Part shown: positions 43,385 through 52,048 of the stretch, piece by piece
Numbering within the stretch: the stretch's first letter is position 1
How the letters are laid out: each line of letters starts with the position of its first letter
NCBI RefSeq assembly: GCF_900115095.1
Contig: NZ_FOVH01000017.1
Coordinates: 62,001-126,000 of the forward strand
Direction: 5' to 3'
Source of the DNA: Actinomadura madurae
GTDB lineage: Bacteria; Actinomycetota; Actinomycetes; Streptosporangiales; Streptosporangiaceae
DNA length: 64,000 nt
Translations under genes and position numbers: made by a program
The notes under the pieces: model-generated
Told to the model about the DNA's origin: nothing
Databases searched by the model: none
The model's input: only the letters and a program-made list of their open reading frames with translations

Positions 43385-44100
43385 CCCTTGATCCGGGCCG
43401 CGTCGGCGGGCGGCAGGTGGCGGACGGCCTCGCGCAGTGTCACGCCTGACATGGCGCCGGCGCGAGGCTCGACCCACGCGGTCACCCACGCCGGGTCCTT
43501 CTTGGACAGTTCGCGGAGGACCCACCCGAGGGCCTTGCGGATGAAGAACTCGCGTTCGTCTATGAGCGCGTCCCCGAAGCGGTCGATCCTGCCCAGGTCA
43601 GGGTTTCCCGTCCGTACGCCTCGCAGCAGGGCCAGGACGGCCGTACGCCGGATCCACATGTAGGGGTCGGCCACCCAAGCGTCCAGTGCCGTCGCCAGGT
43701 CAGGGTGGCGGACGACCAGATCACCGACCACCTTCTCCGCGAGATGGTCGACGTACACCCAGCTTGCCGAGTCGCGTACGAGCGCCTCGGCCATTCCGAG
43801 ATCGCGCGGCTCCAGCAACGCGGCCCGCTTCGCGAGGACCTCTATGGCCGCCACGCGCGCCTCATGGACGGGACGGCCCTCGTCGGTGACGTCCCAGAGT
43901 TCGCGGGCGAGAGCGAGCAGTTCCTCCCGCGTGGGCTTGGCCTCGACCGCCGACAGCGCGACCTTCCGCAGTGCCGGGACGGGCACGCCGATGTGGACGA
44001 GACCGCTTTTCAGGTAACGCTTCTCGTTCTCGGCCCGTGACGAATCCGCCTGTGCCCGCAATTCCGCCAGGACCCGCGCCGTCTCCCCCTCCACGTCCAT
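43372..44100 (-). CDS. AlkD-like DNA glycosylase (HEAT-repeat)
   Basis: 242 residues of the DNA alkylation repair (AlkD/AlkC) family: NEKRYLKSGLVHIGVPVPAL, VRDSASWVYVDHLAEKVVG, MWIRRTAVLALLRG and ERE-FFIRKALGWVLRELSKK. These are HEAT-like repeats that wrap DNA and excise N3/N7-alkyl purines without base flipping. The start is uncertain: ATG 44100 begins the conserved part, ATG 44127 adds nine basic residues; neither has a clear ribosome site. It is transcribed against both flanking M43 genes. Confidence 0.82.
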   Translation of the reverse strand: MDVEGETARVLAELRAQADSSRAENEKRYLKSGLVHIGVPVPALRKVALSAVEAKPTREELLALARELWDVTDEGRPVHEARVAAIEVLAKRAALLEPRDLGMAEALVRDSASWVYVDHLAEKVVGDLVVRHPDLATALDAWVADPYMWIRRTAVLALLRGVRTGNPDLGRIDRFGDALIDEREFFIRKALGWVLRELSKKDPAWVTAWVEPRAGAMSGVTLREAVRHLPPADAARIKGQAR

Positions 44101-44270
44101 GCGGGACACGCTACGCCGTCGCGCCATGGCGCCGTGTTCAGCATTACCCGTACCTGTTCGTCCAGGTTTGCTAAAGACGTGATGATTATTCGCCTTCACC
44201 CTTGTCTCAGCACAGACTCCGCTCCCCCAGCGCGCGCTCCCCCGCTCGCGCCGCACCCCCAAGGAGTTCC

Positions 44271-45164
44271 ATGAAACGCGCCCGAATCGCCGCTGCCCTC
44301 GGTCTGGCGGCCGCCTTCACCGCGTACGCACCCGCCGCCCCCGCCACCCTCGCCGCCCCGGCGGCCCCGTCCGCCCGGTGCGCGGACCAGCCCGCCCAGG
44401 CCCGCGTCCAGGCCGGAGCCCACGTCACGGAGCGGAACCAGCCCGGAGCGGCCAAGGTCGCCGCGATGGAGAAGGACTTCCACAAGCGCCTGGGCAAGCT
44501 GAAGAAGGCGAGAACCGCCGCGGCCGTCACCGTCCGCGTGCACTTCCACGTCGTCTACGGCAGCGCCGGCAACGTGTCGGACGCGGTGCTGAACAACCAG
44601 CTCGACGTCCTCAACGACGCCTACGCCGGAAGCGGCGTCACCTTCACGCTCGCCGAGATCAAGCGGACGCAGAACGCGTCCTGGTTCTCCGACCCCGAGC
44701 GTTACGAGAGCCAGATGAAGAACGCCCTGCACACCGGCGACGCCCAGGACCTCAACTTCTACACCGCCGACCTGGGAAGCAGCCTCCTGGGCTGGGCGAC
44801 GTTCCCGAGCGAGTACAGCTCCCAGCCGTCGATGGACGGCGTCGTCATCCACTACCAGAGCCTGCCGGGCGGCTCCCTGGGCAACTACAACGAGGGAGAC
44901 ACCGGTACCCACGAGGTCGGCCACTGGATGGGCCTGTACCACACCTTCCAGGACGGCTGCGGCGGCCAGGGCGACCGCGTGTCCGACACGCCCGCCGAGC
45001 AGAGCCCCGCGTCGGGCTGCCCGACCGGCCGCGACACCTGCTCCACGGCAGGCGCCGACCCCATCCACAACTTCATGGACTACAGCTACGACGCCTGCAT
45101 GTACGAGTTCACTCCGGGCCAGGCGGAGCGCATGCAGTCCCAGTGGGCGGCCTACCGCGCCTGA
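44271..45164 (+). CDS. secreted M43-family metalloprotease, copy 2
   Basis: 297 residues. AAGGAG six bases before the ATG fixes the start; the signal peptide is RARIAAALGLAAAFTAYAPA. HEVGHWMGLYH (214-224), the Met-turn HNFMDYSYDACM and the cysteine-bearing DGCGGQGDRVSDTPAE are shared with copy 1, as are WFSDPERYE and LGWATFP. The N-terminal pro-part is shorter than in copy 1. The two genes are paralogues about 900 bases apart. Confidence 0.88.
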   Translation: MKRARIAAALGLAAAFTAYAPAAPATLAAPAAPSARCADQPAQARVQAGAHVTERNQPGAAKVAAMEKDFHKRLGKLKKARTAAAVTVRVHFHVVYGSAGNVSDAVLNNQLDVLNDAYAGSGVTFTLAEIKRTQNASWFSDPERYESQMKNALHTGDAQDLNFYTADLGSSLLGWATFPSEYSSQPSMDGVVIHYQSLPGGSLGNYNEGDTGTHEVGHWMGLYHTFQDGCGGQGDRVSDTPAEQSPASGCPTGRDTCSTAGADPIHNFMDYSYDACMYEFTPGQAERMQSQWAAYRA

Positions 45165-45216
45165 CGAACGGCGTCCGGCGCCGCAGCCCTCGTGCTGTGG
45201 CGCCGGACGTAGCCGC

Positions 45217-45639
45217 CTACGGGGCGGTGCAGTCGGCGACCTTCATGCGCCACGCGCGCATGAGGGCCGCAGGAGCCGGACGCGCGCACGGGTCGTAGGC
45301 GCCGTCCACCATGATCACCTTCCAACGCCCTGTGGGCGCCTGCCGGGTAAAGGCCGCCCCCGCGTCGGTGTTCTTGGTGGGACTGTCGCGGTACCAGAGT
45401 GCGAGGACGGCGTAGTAGCGTCCGCCCACTCGTCCGTAGTGCGCGTTCTGCTTCTCCACTACGAGACGGCGGTAGTGCCCAGGATTGTGCTCACGCTCGT
45501 ACACGTGGGCCAGCTCACTCCGCAGCTTCGCACTCATCGGCAGCACCTGCGGACGGTCCGCTGCCTGCACCGGACCAGCGGTCGCCGCGAGCACGAGAGG
45601 AACGCCTAACGCCACGATCAGGGGGATTTCTTTGCGCAT
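45217..45639 (-). CDS. secreted protein of unknown function
   Basis: 140 residues with a signal peptide (KEIPLIVALGVPLVLAATAG, cleaved near VQA-AD) and a mature domain with SAKLRSELAHVYEREHN, RYYAVLALWYRDSPTKNTD and a C-terminal pair of Cys (YDPCARP, VADCTAP) likely bonded. The family is not recognised. It is convergent with M43 copy 2 and stands alone. Confidence 0.65.
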   Translation of the reverse strand: MRKEIPLIVALGVPLVLAATAGPVQAADRPQVLPMSAKLRSELAHVYEREHNPGHYRRLVVEKQNAHYGRVGGRYYAVLALWYRDSPTKNTDAGAAFTRQAPTGRWKVIMVDGAYDPCARPAPAALMRAWRMKVADCTAP

Positions 45640-45836
45640 TCCCGAACGCTAAGCGCACCCCCAGCCGCAACCCCCCATCCCCATTTCCGGCGCGTCTCCC
45701 CTCAACCCGACATAGCCGACAACACTCCCCGGGGCTTGGCCGACCACCGGGGGTTATCCACAGGAACGCGTTTCCCCTCCCCGGGGCTCCGGCGGGTCCG
45801 AGAATCCAGGGAGTCGAGTCGGGGGAGGCCGCGATG
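45640..45836. other. intergenic region upstream of the secreted-protein gene
   Basis: Lower-GC sequence with runs of C and no hairpin of note. It holds the promoter of the reverse-strand secreted gene and the 3' end of the GMC gene. Confidence 0.4.
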
Positions 45837-47588
45837 TCAGGTGATGTCGACGATGGGCAGGCGCAGTGCCGCGGGCGCGCCGTCCGGGACGACCGGGTTC
45901 TTCGGAGGGACGGGCGCGAGGCGCCGGTAGGGGTCGCCCAGCGCGGGGCGGGGGTCGCCCTCCGCGCGGTTCGGCCAGAACGCCATCGCGCGCTCGGCCT
46001 GGGCGGTGATGGTCAGCGACGGGTTGACGCCGAGGTTGGCCGACACCGCGGAGCCGTCCACGATGTGCAGGCCCGGGTGCCCGTAGACGCGGTGGTAGGG
46101 GTCGATCACGCCCGACTCGGCGGAGTCGCCGATGGCGCAGCCGCCGAGGAAGTGCGCCGTCATCGGGACGTCGAACAGGTCGCCCCACGTGCCGCCGGCG
46201 ATGCCGCCGATCTCCTCGGCGATCCGCCGCGTCGCCTCGTGCCCCTCGGGGATCCACGTCGGGTTCGGCTCGCCGTGCCCCGCGGACGCGCGGACGTCCC
46301 AGCCGAACGGGCCCCGCTTCGGGCTCAGCGTGATCGAGTTGTCGCGGGTCTGCATGACCAGCGCGATCACCGTCCGCTCCGACCAGTGCCGCACGTCGAG
46401 GAGCTGGACGAGGTCGCGCGGCCGGCGCACCGCCTCCCGGGCGAACTTCAGGATGCGGGGCCGGTGCCGCTCCCCCGGGCGGTCGCCGTCCACCAGCAGG
46501 GTCTGCAGGCCGGCGAGCAGGTTCGAGCCCCGGCCGTACCGGACGGGCTCGACGTGCGTGTCCGGCGCCGGGTGGAACGACGAGGTGATCGCGACGCCCT
46601 CGGAGAAGTCGGGCCCCGGCCGGCCGTTGCGGCGGCCCCCGCCGAGGATCGCCTCGGAGTTGGTGCGGGTCAGGGCGCCCAGCCGGTCCGACAGGCGCGG
46701 CAGCAGCCCGGTCGACTTGAGCCTGTGCAGGAGCTTCTGCGTCCCGTAGGTGCCGGCGGCGAAGACGACCTGCCCGGCGGTGAGGGCCTTGCGGTTCCGT
46801 CCGAACGAGCCGGTCCGCACGATCGCGACCTCGTACCCGCCGCCGGGCAGCGGCCGCACCGAGGTCACGCGGCTGAGCGGCATGATCCGGGCGCCCGCCC
46901 GCTCGGCCAGGTACAGGTAGTTCTCCGTGAGCATGTTCTTCGCGCCGTGGCGGCAGCCCACCATGCACTCGCCGCACTCCAGGCAGCCGCGCCGCCGCGG
47001 GCCCACCCCGCCGAAGTAGGGGTCGGCGCTCTCGATCCCGGCACCGCGCCCGAAGTGGACGCCGACGGGCGTGCTGACGAACGTCCCGCCCTTGCCCATC
47101 CGGTCGGCGACCTTCTTCATGACCTCGTCGGCCGCCGTCGTCGTGGGGTTCCGGACGACGCCGAGCATGCGCTTCGCCTGCTCGTAGTAGGGCGCAAGCT
47201 CGTCCCGCCAGTCGGTGATGTGCGCCCACTGCCGGTCCCTGAAGAACGGCTCCGGCGGGACGTACAGCGTGTTGGCGTAGTTGAGCGACCCGCCGCCGAC
47301 GCCCGCCCCCGCCAGCACCATCACCCGGCTCGACTTCGCGCCGCGGATGAGGTGCATCCGCTGGATGCCGGTCAGGCCGAGCGCCGGCGCCCACAGGTAG
47401 CGGGCCACGCGCCAGTTCGTCTTCGGCAGCTCCGGATACCGGGACCCCGGCGCCCCGGACGGGTTCGTGTCGAAGCGGCGGCCCGCCTCGATCACCCCGA
47501 CCCTGTACCCCTTCTCGGTCAGGCGGAGCGCCGACACGCTGCCGCCGAACCCCGACCCGACGACGAGCACGTCGAAGTCATGCGTCAC
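45837..47588 (-). CDS. GMC-family oxidoreductase (cholesterol-oxidase-like)
   Basis: 583 residues. FAD motif VVGSGFGGSVSALRLTEKG at the N-terminus, LAGAGVGGGSLNYANTLY, a Cys-rich loop CLECGECMVGCRHGAKN, and the C-terminal active-site region MTAHFLGGCAIGD with VDGSAVSANLGVNPSLTI. This is the group annotated as cholesterol oxidase or ChoD in mycobacteria, where the homologue sits in the same gene neighbourhood; whether sterol is the substrate is unproven. Nine bases separate it from the upstream aldehyde dehydrogenase gene, so the two form an operon that could oxidise an alcohol to an acid. Confidence 0.87.
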   Translation of the reverse strand: MTHDFDVLVVGSGFGGSVSALRLTEKGYRVGVIEAGRRFDTNPSGAPGSRYPELPKTNWRVARYLWAPALGLTGIQRMHLIRGAKSSRVMVLAGAGVGGGSLNYANTLYVPPEPFFRDRQWAHITDWRDELAPYYEQAKRMLGVVRNPTTTAADEVMKKVADRMGKGGTFVSTPVGVHFGRGAGIESADPYFGGVGPRRRGCLECGECMVGCRHGAKNMLTENYLYLAERAGARIMPLSRVTSVRPLPGGGYEVAIVRTGSFGRNRKALTAGQVVFAAGTYGTQKLLHRLKSTGLLPRLSDRLGALTRTNSEAILGGGRRNGRPGPDFSEGVAITSSFHPAPDTHVEPVRYGRGSNLLAGLQTLLVDGDRPGERHRPRILKFAREAVRRPRDLVQLLDVRHWSERTVIALVMQTRDNSITLSPKRGPFGWDVRASAGHGEPNPTWIPEGHEATRRIAEEIGGIAGGTWGDLFDVPMTAHFLGGCAIGDSAESGVIDPYHRVYGHPGLHIVDGSAVSANLGVNPSLTITAQAERAMAFWPNRAEGDPRPALGDPYRRLAPVPPKNPVVPDGAPAALRLPIVDIT

Positions 47589-47597
47589 GGGCGTTCC

Positions 47598-49178
47598 CTA
47601 CTTGATGCGGAGTTTCTTCATGAGCTTGATGCCGGACGACATCAGATCGGCGTACTTGGCGTAGCCGATCGAGCCCGGAGGCTCCAGATCCATGAAGTGC
47701 TGGCTCGCGACCGTCTGCACCTCGGTGAACCTCAGCAGGCCCTCCGACCCGTGCCTGCGCCCCACACCGGACTGCTTCATCCCGCCCATCGGGGAGTCGT
47801 ACGACGCGAACGCGGCGCCGTACCCGTCGTTGACGTTGACCGTCCCCGCGTGGATGCGGGACGCCAGGCGGCGGCCCTTCGCCGCGTTCTTCGTCCAGAC
47901 CGAGGCGTTCAGCCCGTAGGGCGTGTCGTTGGCGCGGGCGACGACCTCGTCCTCGTCCCGGTACTTGTAGACCGCGACGACGGGCCCGAACGTCTCGTTC
48001 GCGCACAGGTCCATGTCGCCGGTCACGTCCGTGAGGATGGTCGGCTCGTAGAACAGGGGGCCGATGTCGGGACGGGCCTTGCCGCCCGCGAGAACGGTCG
48101 CGCCCTCCTCCACGGCCTGGTCGACGTGCCGCGTCACCGCGTCGAGCTGGCGCCGGAAGGTCAGCGAGCCCATCTCGACGTCGAAGTCGAGGCCCGTGCC
48201 GAGCTTCATGCCCGTGACCATCTCGGCGAACCGGGGAACGAACCGGTCGTAGATGTCCTCGTGCACGTACATCCGCTCGATGGAGATGCACAGCTGCCCG
48301 GCGTTGGTGAAGCACGCGCGGACCGCACCGCGCGCGGTCCGCTCCACGTCGGCGTCCGCCATGACGATCATCGGGTTCTTGCCGCCGAGCTCCAGCGAGT
48401 AGCCGACCAGGCGCGGCGCGACCTTCTCGGCGATGGCCCGGCCACCGCGCGTCGACCCCGTGAAGGACACGTAGTCGGCCTCGTCCACCAGCGGATCGCC
48501 GATCTCGCCTGGATCCCCCACGACGATCTGCCACAGGTCGCGCGGCAGCCCGAGCGAGATCAGCAGGTCCAGCACCCACAGGCTGGACAGGCACGTCTGG
48601 GTGTCCGGCTTGTGGATCACCGCGTTGCCCGCCATCAGCGCGGGCGCGATGTCGCTGGCGCCGAGCGAGAACGGGTAGTTCCACGGGGCGATCAGCGCGA
48701 CGACGCCCTTCGGGTGCCGCAGCTCCTGGACGCGCGTGGCGCCCGGCATCATCCCCTGCCTCCGCCGCGGCTTCAGCAGCTTCGGGGCCCGCCGCGCGTA
48801 GTACAGCGAGCACAGCGCCACGTCGAGGAACTCCTCCAAGGCGTGCCGGCGCGCCTTGCCGGTCTCCAGCTGGATGATGTCGAGGATCTCCTCGCGCCGG
48901 TCCACCAGCGCGTCCGGCAGCCGCAGGAACGGCTTGACCCGCTCGCCCGCCGGCCGCGCCGCCCAGGCCAGCTGCGCCTCGCGAGCCCGCTCGTAGGCCT
49001 TGCGGACGTCATCGGCACCGGAAACGGGAACGGTGGCGAGAGGTTCACCCGTGAACGGGCCGGGGATGGTCGCGGTCTCGGCGCCGTCCGAGGCGATGTG
49101 CGAGGCCAGCCGGTCGATGAGGGTCTGGGGGAGCTCGTGCTCTGCCGCGCCTGTGGCAGGGACCGTCGGGGATGCCAT
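47598..49178 (-). CDS. succinate-semialdehyde dehydrogenase (NADP-type, GabD2-like)
   Basis: 526 residues, aldehyde dehydrogenase fold. IAPWNYPFSL and FTGSTRGGRAIAEKVAP bind the cofactor, the general base is Glu in LELGGKNP and the nucleophile is Cys in NAGQLCISIER. LETGKARRHALEE matches the succinic semialdehyde group of actinobacteria. The ATG at 49178 begins the usual length. It shares an intergenic region with the divergent TetR gene, which is the likely regulator. Confidence 0.87.
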   Translation of the reverse strand: MASPTVPATGAAEHELPQTLIDRLASHIASDGAETATIPGPFTGEPLATVPVSGADDVRKAYERAREAQLAWAARPAGERVKPFLRLPDALVDRREEILDIIQLETGKARRHALEEFLDVALCSLYYARRAPKLLKPRRRQGMMPGATRVQELRHPKGVVALIAPWNYPFSLGASDIAPALMAGNAVIHKPDTQTCLSSLWVLDLLISLGLPRDLWQIVVGDPGEIGDPLVDEADYVSFTGSTRGGRAIAEKVAPRLVGYSLELGGKNPMIVMADADVERTARGAVRACFTNAGQLCISIERMYVHEDIYDRFVPRFAEMVTGMKLGTGLDFDVEMGSLTFRRQLDAVTRHVDQAVEEGATVLAGGKARPDIGPLFYEPTILTDVTGDMDLCANETFGPVVAVYKYRDEDEVVARANDTPYGLNASVWTKNAAKGRRLASRIHAGTVNVNDGYGAAFASYDSPMGGMKQSGVGRRHGSEGLLRFTEVQTVASQHFMDLEPPGSIGYAKYADLMSSGIKLMKKLRIK

Positions 49179-49291
49179 GGAGGCAGAGTATGACCAGCCG
49201 CCCATATCTGGCTACCCGCAAGTAACGCACTACTCGGGGTGATATGCCCCACCTCGCCGGTGTTTTCCGTCCTCGGCTGACGAACTCCCTC

Positions 49292-49329
49292 GAACGGACC
49301 GTTCCAAGCCAGGCAGAGTTGCGCAACTC
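49292..49329. promoter_or_regulatory. two palindromes in the dehydrogenase/TetR divergent region
   Basis: GAACGGACCGTTC (49292-49304) and GAGTTGCGCAACTC (49316-49329) are perfect palindromes 11 bases apart, between the divergent starts. Either could be the operator of the adjacent TetR. Confidence 0.5.
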
Positions 49330-49431
49330 GGGGACCGACCGCCTCCGACCGGTGTATTTCGAAGAGTAGGGAGAGAATCTCGGCGCGTGACCGCCGCCGG
49401 ACGCGCCGCCGCTGACGGAGGGGAACAGCAC

Positions 49432-50049
49432 ATGACCGACGAGCGACCCGAGGCGAAGCGGCCGTCCGGCGGCGGCCCCCGGCCGCGCCGCGACAGGCGC
49501 GAGCGGACCCGCACCGCCCTGCTCACCGCCGCCGAGCGCCTCTGGGCCGAACGCGGCATCCACGGCGCCTCCCTCGACGACATCGCCGCGGCCGCCGGCC
49601 TCACCAAGGGCGCGGTCTACTCCAACTTTGCGGGCAAGACCGACCTGCTGCTCGCCCTGATGGAGCGCATCACGAGCGACCGCACCCGCACCGGCGTCTG
49701 CGAGGAGCTCCACGCCGCCGCGGAGGACGCCGACCCCACCGGCCGCTCGTCCCCCCGCCACGACGCCGACGACGCCCCCCGCCGCCTGGCCCTGCTCCTC
49801 GTCGAGTTCTGGCTCTACGGAATGCGCGACTACGCCGCCGGCTGGCGCATCGCCGACTGGTACGCCGAACGCCGCGCCCAGCTCGCCAGCGAGCTGGACC
49901 CCGCCGACGACGTGCCCCCCGCCGACCGCGCCACCCTCACCATGGCCCTCGACGTCGGCCTGGCCTTCCAACACCTCCTGGACCCCGCCCGAGTCCCCAC
50001 CGACCTCTACAAGACCGGCAAAACCCTAATGCAACGCCCCACCCCCTAA
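49432..50049 (+). CDS. TetR-family regulator
   Basis: 205 residues. The helix-turn-helix is LLTAAERLWAERGIHGASLD then DIAAAAGLTKGAVYSNFAGKTDLL, after a basic tail RPRRDRRERTRT. GGAGGGG precedes the ATG. Divergent from the dehydrogenase-GMC operon, with two palindromes between them. The ligand-binding domain is not assignable. Confidence 0.83.
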   Translation: MTDERPEAKRPSGGGPRPRRDRRERTRTALLTAAERLWAERGIHGASLDDIAAAAGLTKGAVYSNFAGKTDLLLALMERITSDRTRTGVCEELHAAAEDADPTGRSSPRHDADDAPRRLALLLVEFWLYGMRDYAAGWRIADWYAERRAQLASELDPADDVPPADRATLTMALDVGLAFQHLLDPARVPTDLYKTGKTLMQRPTP

Positions 50050-50210
50050 TCCCACCCCAACGCGCAGAGCGTGGTGGGTGCAGGTCGGGGGTGGGGGTGT
50101 CAGGTTTGGTGGGTCGGGGTGGCTCCGCAGAGGCGGAGGGCGCTTTCCAGGCATAGGGCCGATGCCTCGTCGGGGGGTGAGGCGGCGCCGGCGGGACTGA
50201 CCGGAGGCGG

Positions 50211-51950
50211 CTAGGGCGTGGCGGTGGGGACGATGTCCGGGGCGCCTCGGCGGTGGGCGTCGGCTTCCTGGTCGTCTTCCTGGGTCTGGGAGGCTCGCTC
50301 GGCCTCCACGCGCTTGCGGTAGTACTCGATCTCGCGGTCGCGCTGCTTCTTGGACCAGCCGAGGACGGGGGCGAGGAGGTCGGCGGCCTCCTGGGCGACG
50401 CCTACGCCGCGGTCCCAGGTCTCGATGGAGATGCGGGTGCGGCGGGCGAGGACGTCGTTGAGGTGGCGGGCGCCCTCGTGGGTGGCGGCGTAGACGATCT
50501 CGGCGCGCAGGTAGTCGTCGGCGCCGGCCAGCGGCTTGGCCAGGTCGGGCTTGTCGGAGATGAGTTCGAGCAGGTCGTCCAGCAGGGAGCCGTAGCGGCG
50601 CAGGAGGTGCTCGATGCGGGCCACGTGCAGGCCGGAGCGGGACGCGAGGCGGTGGCGGGCGTTCCACATGGCCTGGAAGCCGTCGCCGCCGACGAGTGAG
50701 ATCCGGTCGGTGCACGACTCGGCGACCTTGCCGTCGAGGCCGTGGGCGACGGCGTCGATGGCGTCCTTGGCCATGACGCGGTACGTCGTGTACTTGCCGC
50801 CGGCGACGAGCACGAGGCCGGGGACGGGGTGCGCGACGACGTGCTCGCGGGAGAGCTTGGAGGTCTCCTCGGTCTCGCCGGTGAGGAGGGGGCGCAGGCC
50901 CGCGTAGACGCCCTCCACGTCGTCGTGGGAGAGGGGCGTGGTGAGGACGGAGTTGACATGGTCGAGGACGTAGTCGATGTCGGCCTTCGAGGCGGCCGGG
51001 TGGGCGCGGTCGAGGTCCCACGCGGTGTCGGTGGTGCCGATGATCCAGTGGCGGCCCCACGGGATCACGAACAGGACGGACTTCTCGGTGCGCAGGATGA
51101 TCCCGGTCGAGGAGTGGATGCGGTCCTTCGGGACGACCAGGTGGATGCCCTTGGAGGCCTTCACGTGGATCTGGCCGCGCCCGCCGACGAGTTCCTGGAT
51201 GTCGTCGGTCCACACGCCGGTGGCGTTGACGACCTGCTTCGCGCGGACCTCGCTGGTCGTGTTGCCCTCCAGGTCGCGGATGCGCAGGCCGGTGACGCGC
51301 TCCCCCTCGCGCAGGAACCCGAGGCACTGGGTGCGGGACGCGATCTGCGCGCCGTACTCCGCGGCCGTCCGCAGCGCCGTCATGACGAAGCGGGCGTCGT
51401 CGACCTGGGCGTCCCAGTACTGGATCGCGCCGACGAACGCGTCCTTGCGCAGGGACGGGGCGAGCCTCAGCGCGCCGCGCCGGGTCAGGTGCCGGTGGTG
51501 GGGGACGCCGCGGGTGCTGCCCATCTGGAGCGACAGCAGGTCGTACAGGGCGACGCCGGCGCCGAAGTACGCGCGCTCCCACACGCGGTGCGTGGTCGGC
51601 AGCAGGAACGGGACGGGCCTCACCAGGTGCGGGGCGATCTGCTGGAGGAGCAGGCTGCGCTCGGTCAGCGCCTCCCGGACCAGGTCGAAGTTGTACTGCT
51701 CCAGGTAACGCAGCCCGCCGTGGATCAGTTTGGACGAGCGGGAGGAGGTCCCGGACGCGAAGTCGCGCGCCTCCACCACCGCGACCGACAGTCCACGGGT
51801 GGCCGCGTCGAGGGCCGCGCCGGCGCCGACGATGCCGGCCCCGACGACGACCACGTCGAACTCCTCCTGGGCCATGCGGTCGAGCGCCGCCGCGCGCTCG
51901 GCGGGGCCGAGCCGGGAGCTTCCAAGGCCGGTCACCGGTGATGCCGTCAT
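50211..51950 (-). CDS. glpD: aerobic glycerol-3-phosphate dehydrogenase
   Basis: 579 residues. FAD motif DVVVVGAGIVGAGAALDAA near residue 32, ASGTSSRSSKLIHGGLRYLE, FVIPWGRHWIIGTTDT and the C-terminal cap domain ARHLNDVLARRTRISIE are the GlpD/GlpA signature. It oxidises glycerol-3-phosphate to DHAP at the membrane, giving electrons to quinone, and complements the dhaKLM route. It lies 98 bases downstream of guaB3 on the same strand and probably has its own promoter (low-GC GTTCGTTTTCCGAACGG at 51970-51986). Confidence 0.92.
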   Translation of the reverse strand: MTASPVTGLGSSRLGPAERAAALDRMAQEEFDVVVVGAGIVGAGAALDAATRGLSVAVVEARDFASGTSSRSSKLIHGGLRYLEQYNFDLVREALTERSLLLQQIAPHLVRPVPFLLPTTHRVWERAYFGAGVALYDLLSLQMGSTRGVPHHRHLTRRGALRLAPSLRKDAFVGAIQYWDAQVDDARFVMTALRTAAEYGAQIASRTQCLGFLREGERVTGLRIRDLEGNTTSEVRAKQVVNATGVWTDDIQELVGGRGQIHVKASKGIHLVVPKDRIHSSTGIILRTEKSVLFVIPWGRHWIIGTTDTAWDLDRAHPAASKADIDYVLDHVNSVLTTPLSHDDVEGVYAGLRPLLTGETEETSKLSREHVVAHPVPGLVLVAGGKYTTYRVMAKDAIDAVAHGLDGKVAESCTDRISLVGGDGFQAMWNARHRLASRSGLHVARIEHLLRRYGSLLDDLLELISDKPDLAKPLAGADDYLRAEIVYAATHEGARHLNDVLARRTRISIETWDRGVGVAQEAADLLAPVLGWSKKQRDREIEYYRKRVEAERASQTQEDDQEADAHRRGAPDIVPTATP

Positions 51951-52048
51951 CGCGTATCCCCCCAGAGCGGTTCGTTTTCCGAACGGTTCCTACCCAAGAG
52001 TAGGGACGGGTCCACCCTGGAAACGACCGATTCGGCGTGGGTTCGCTC

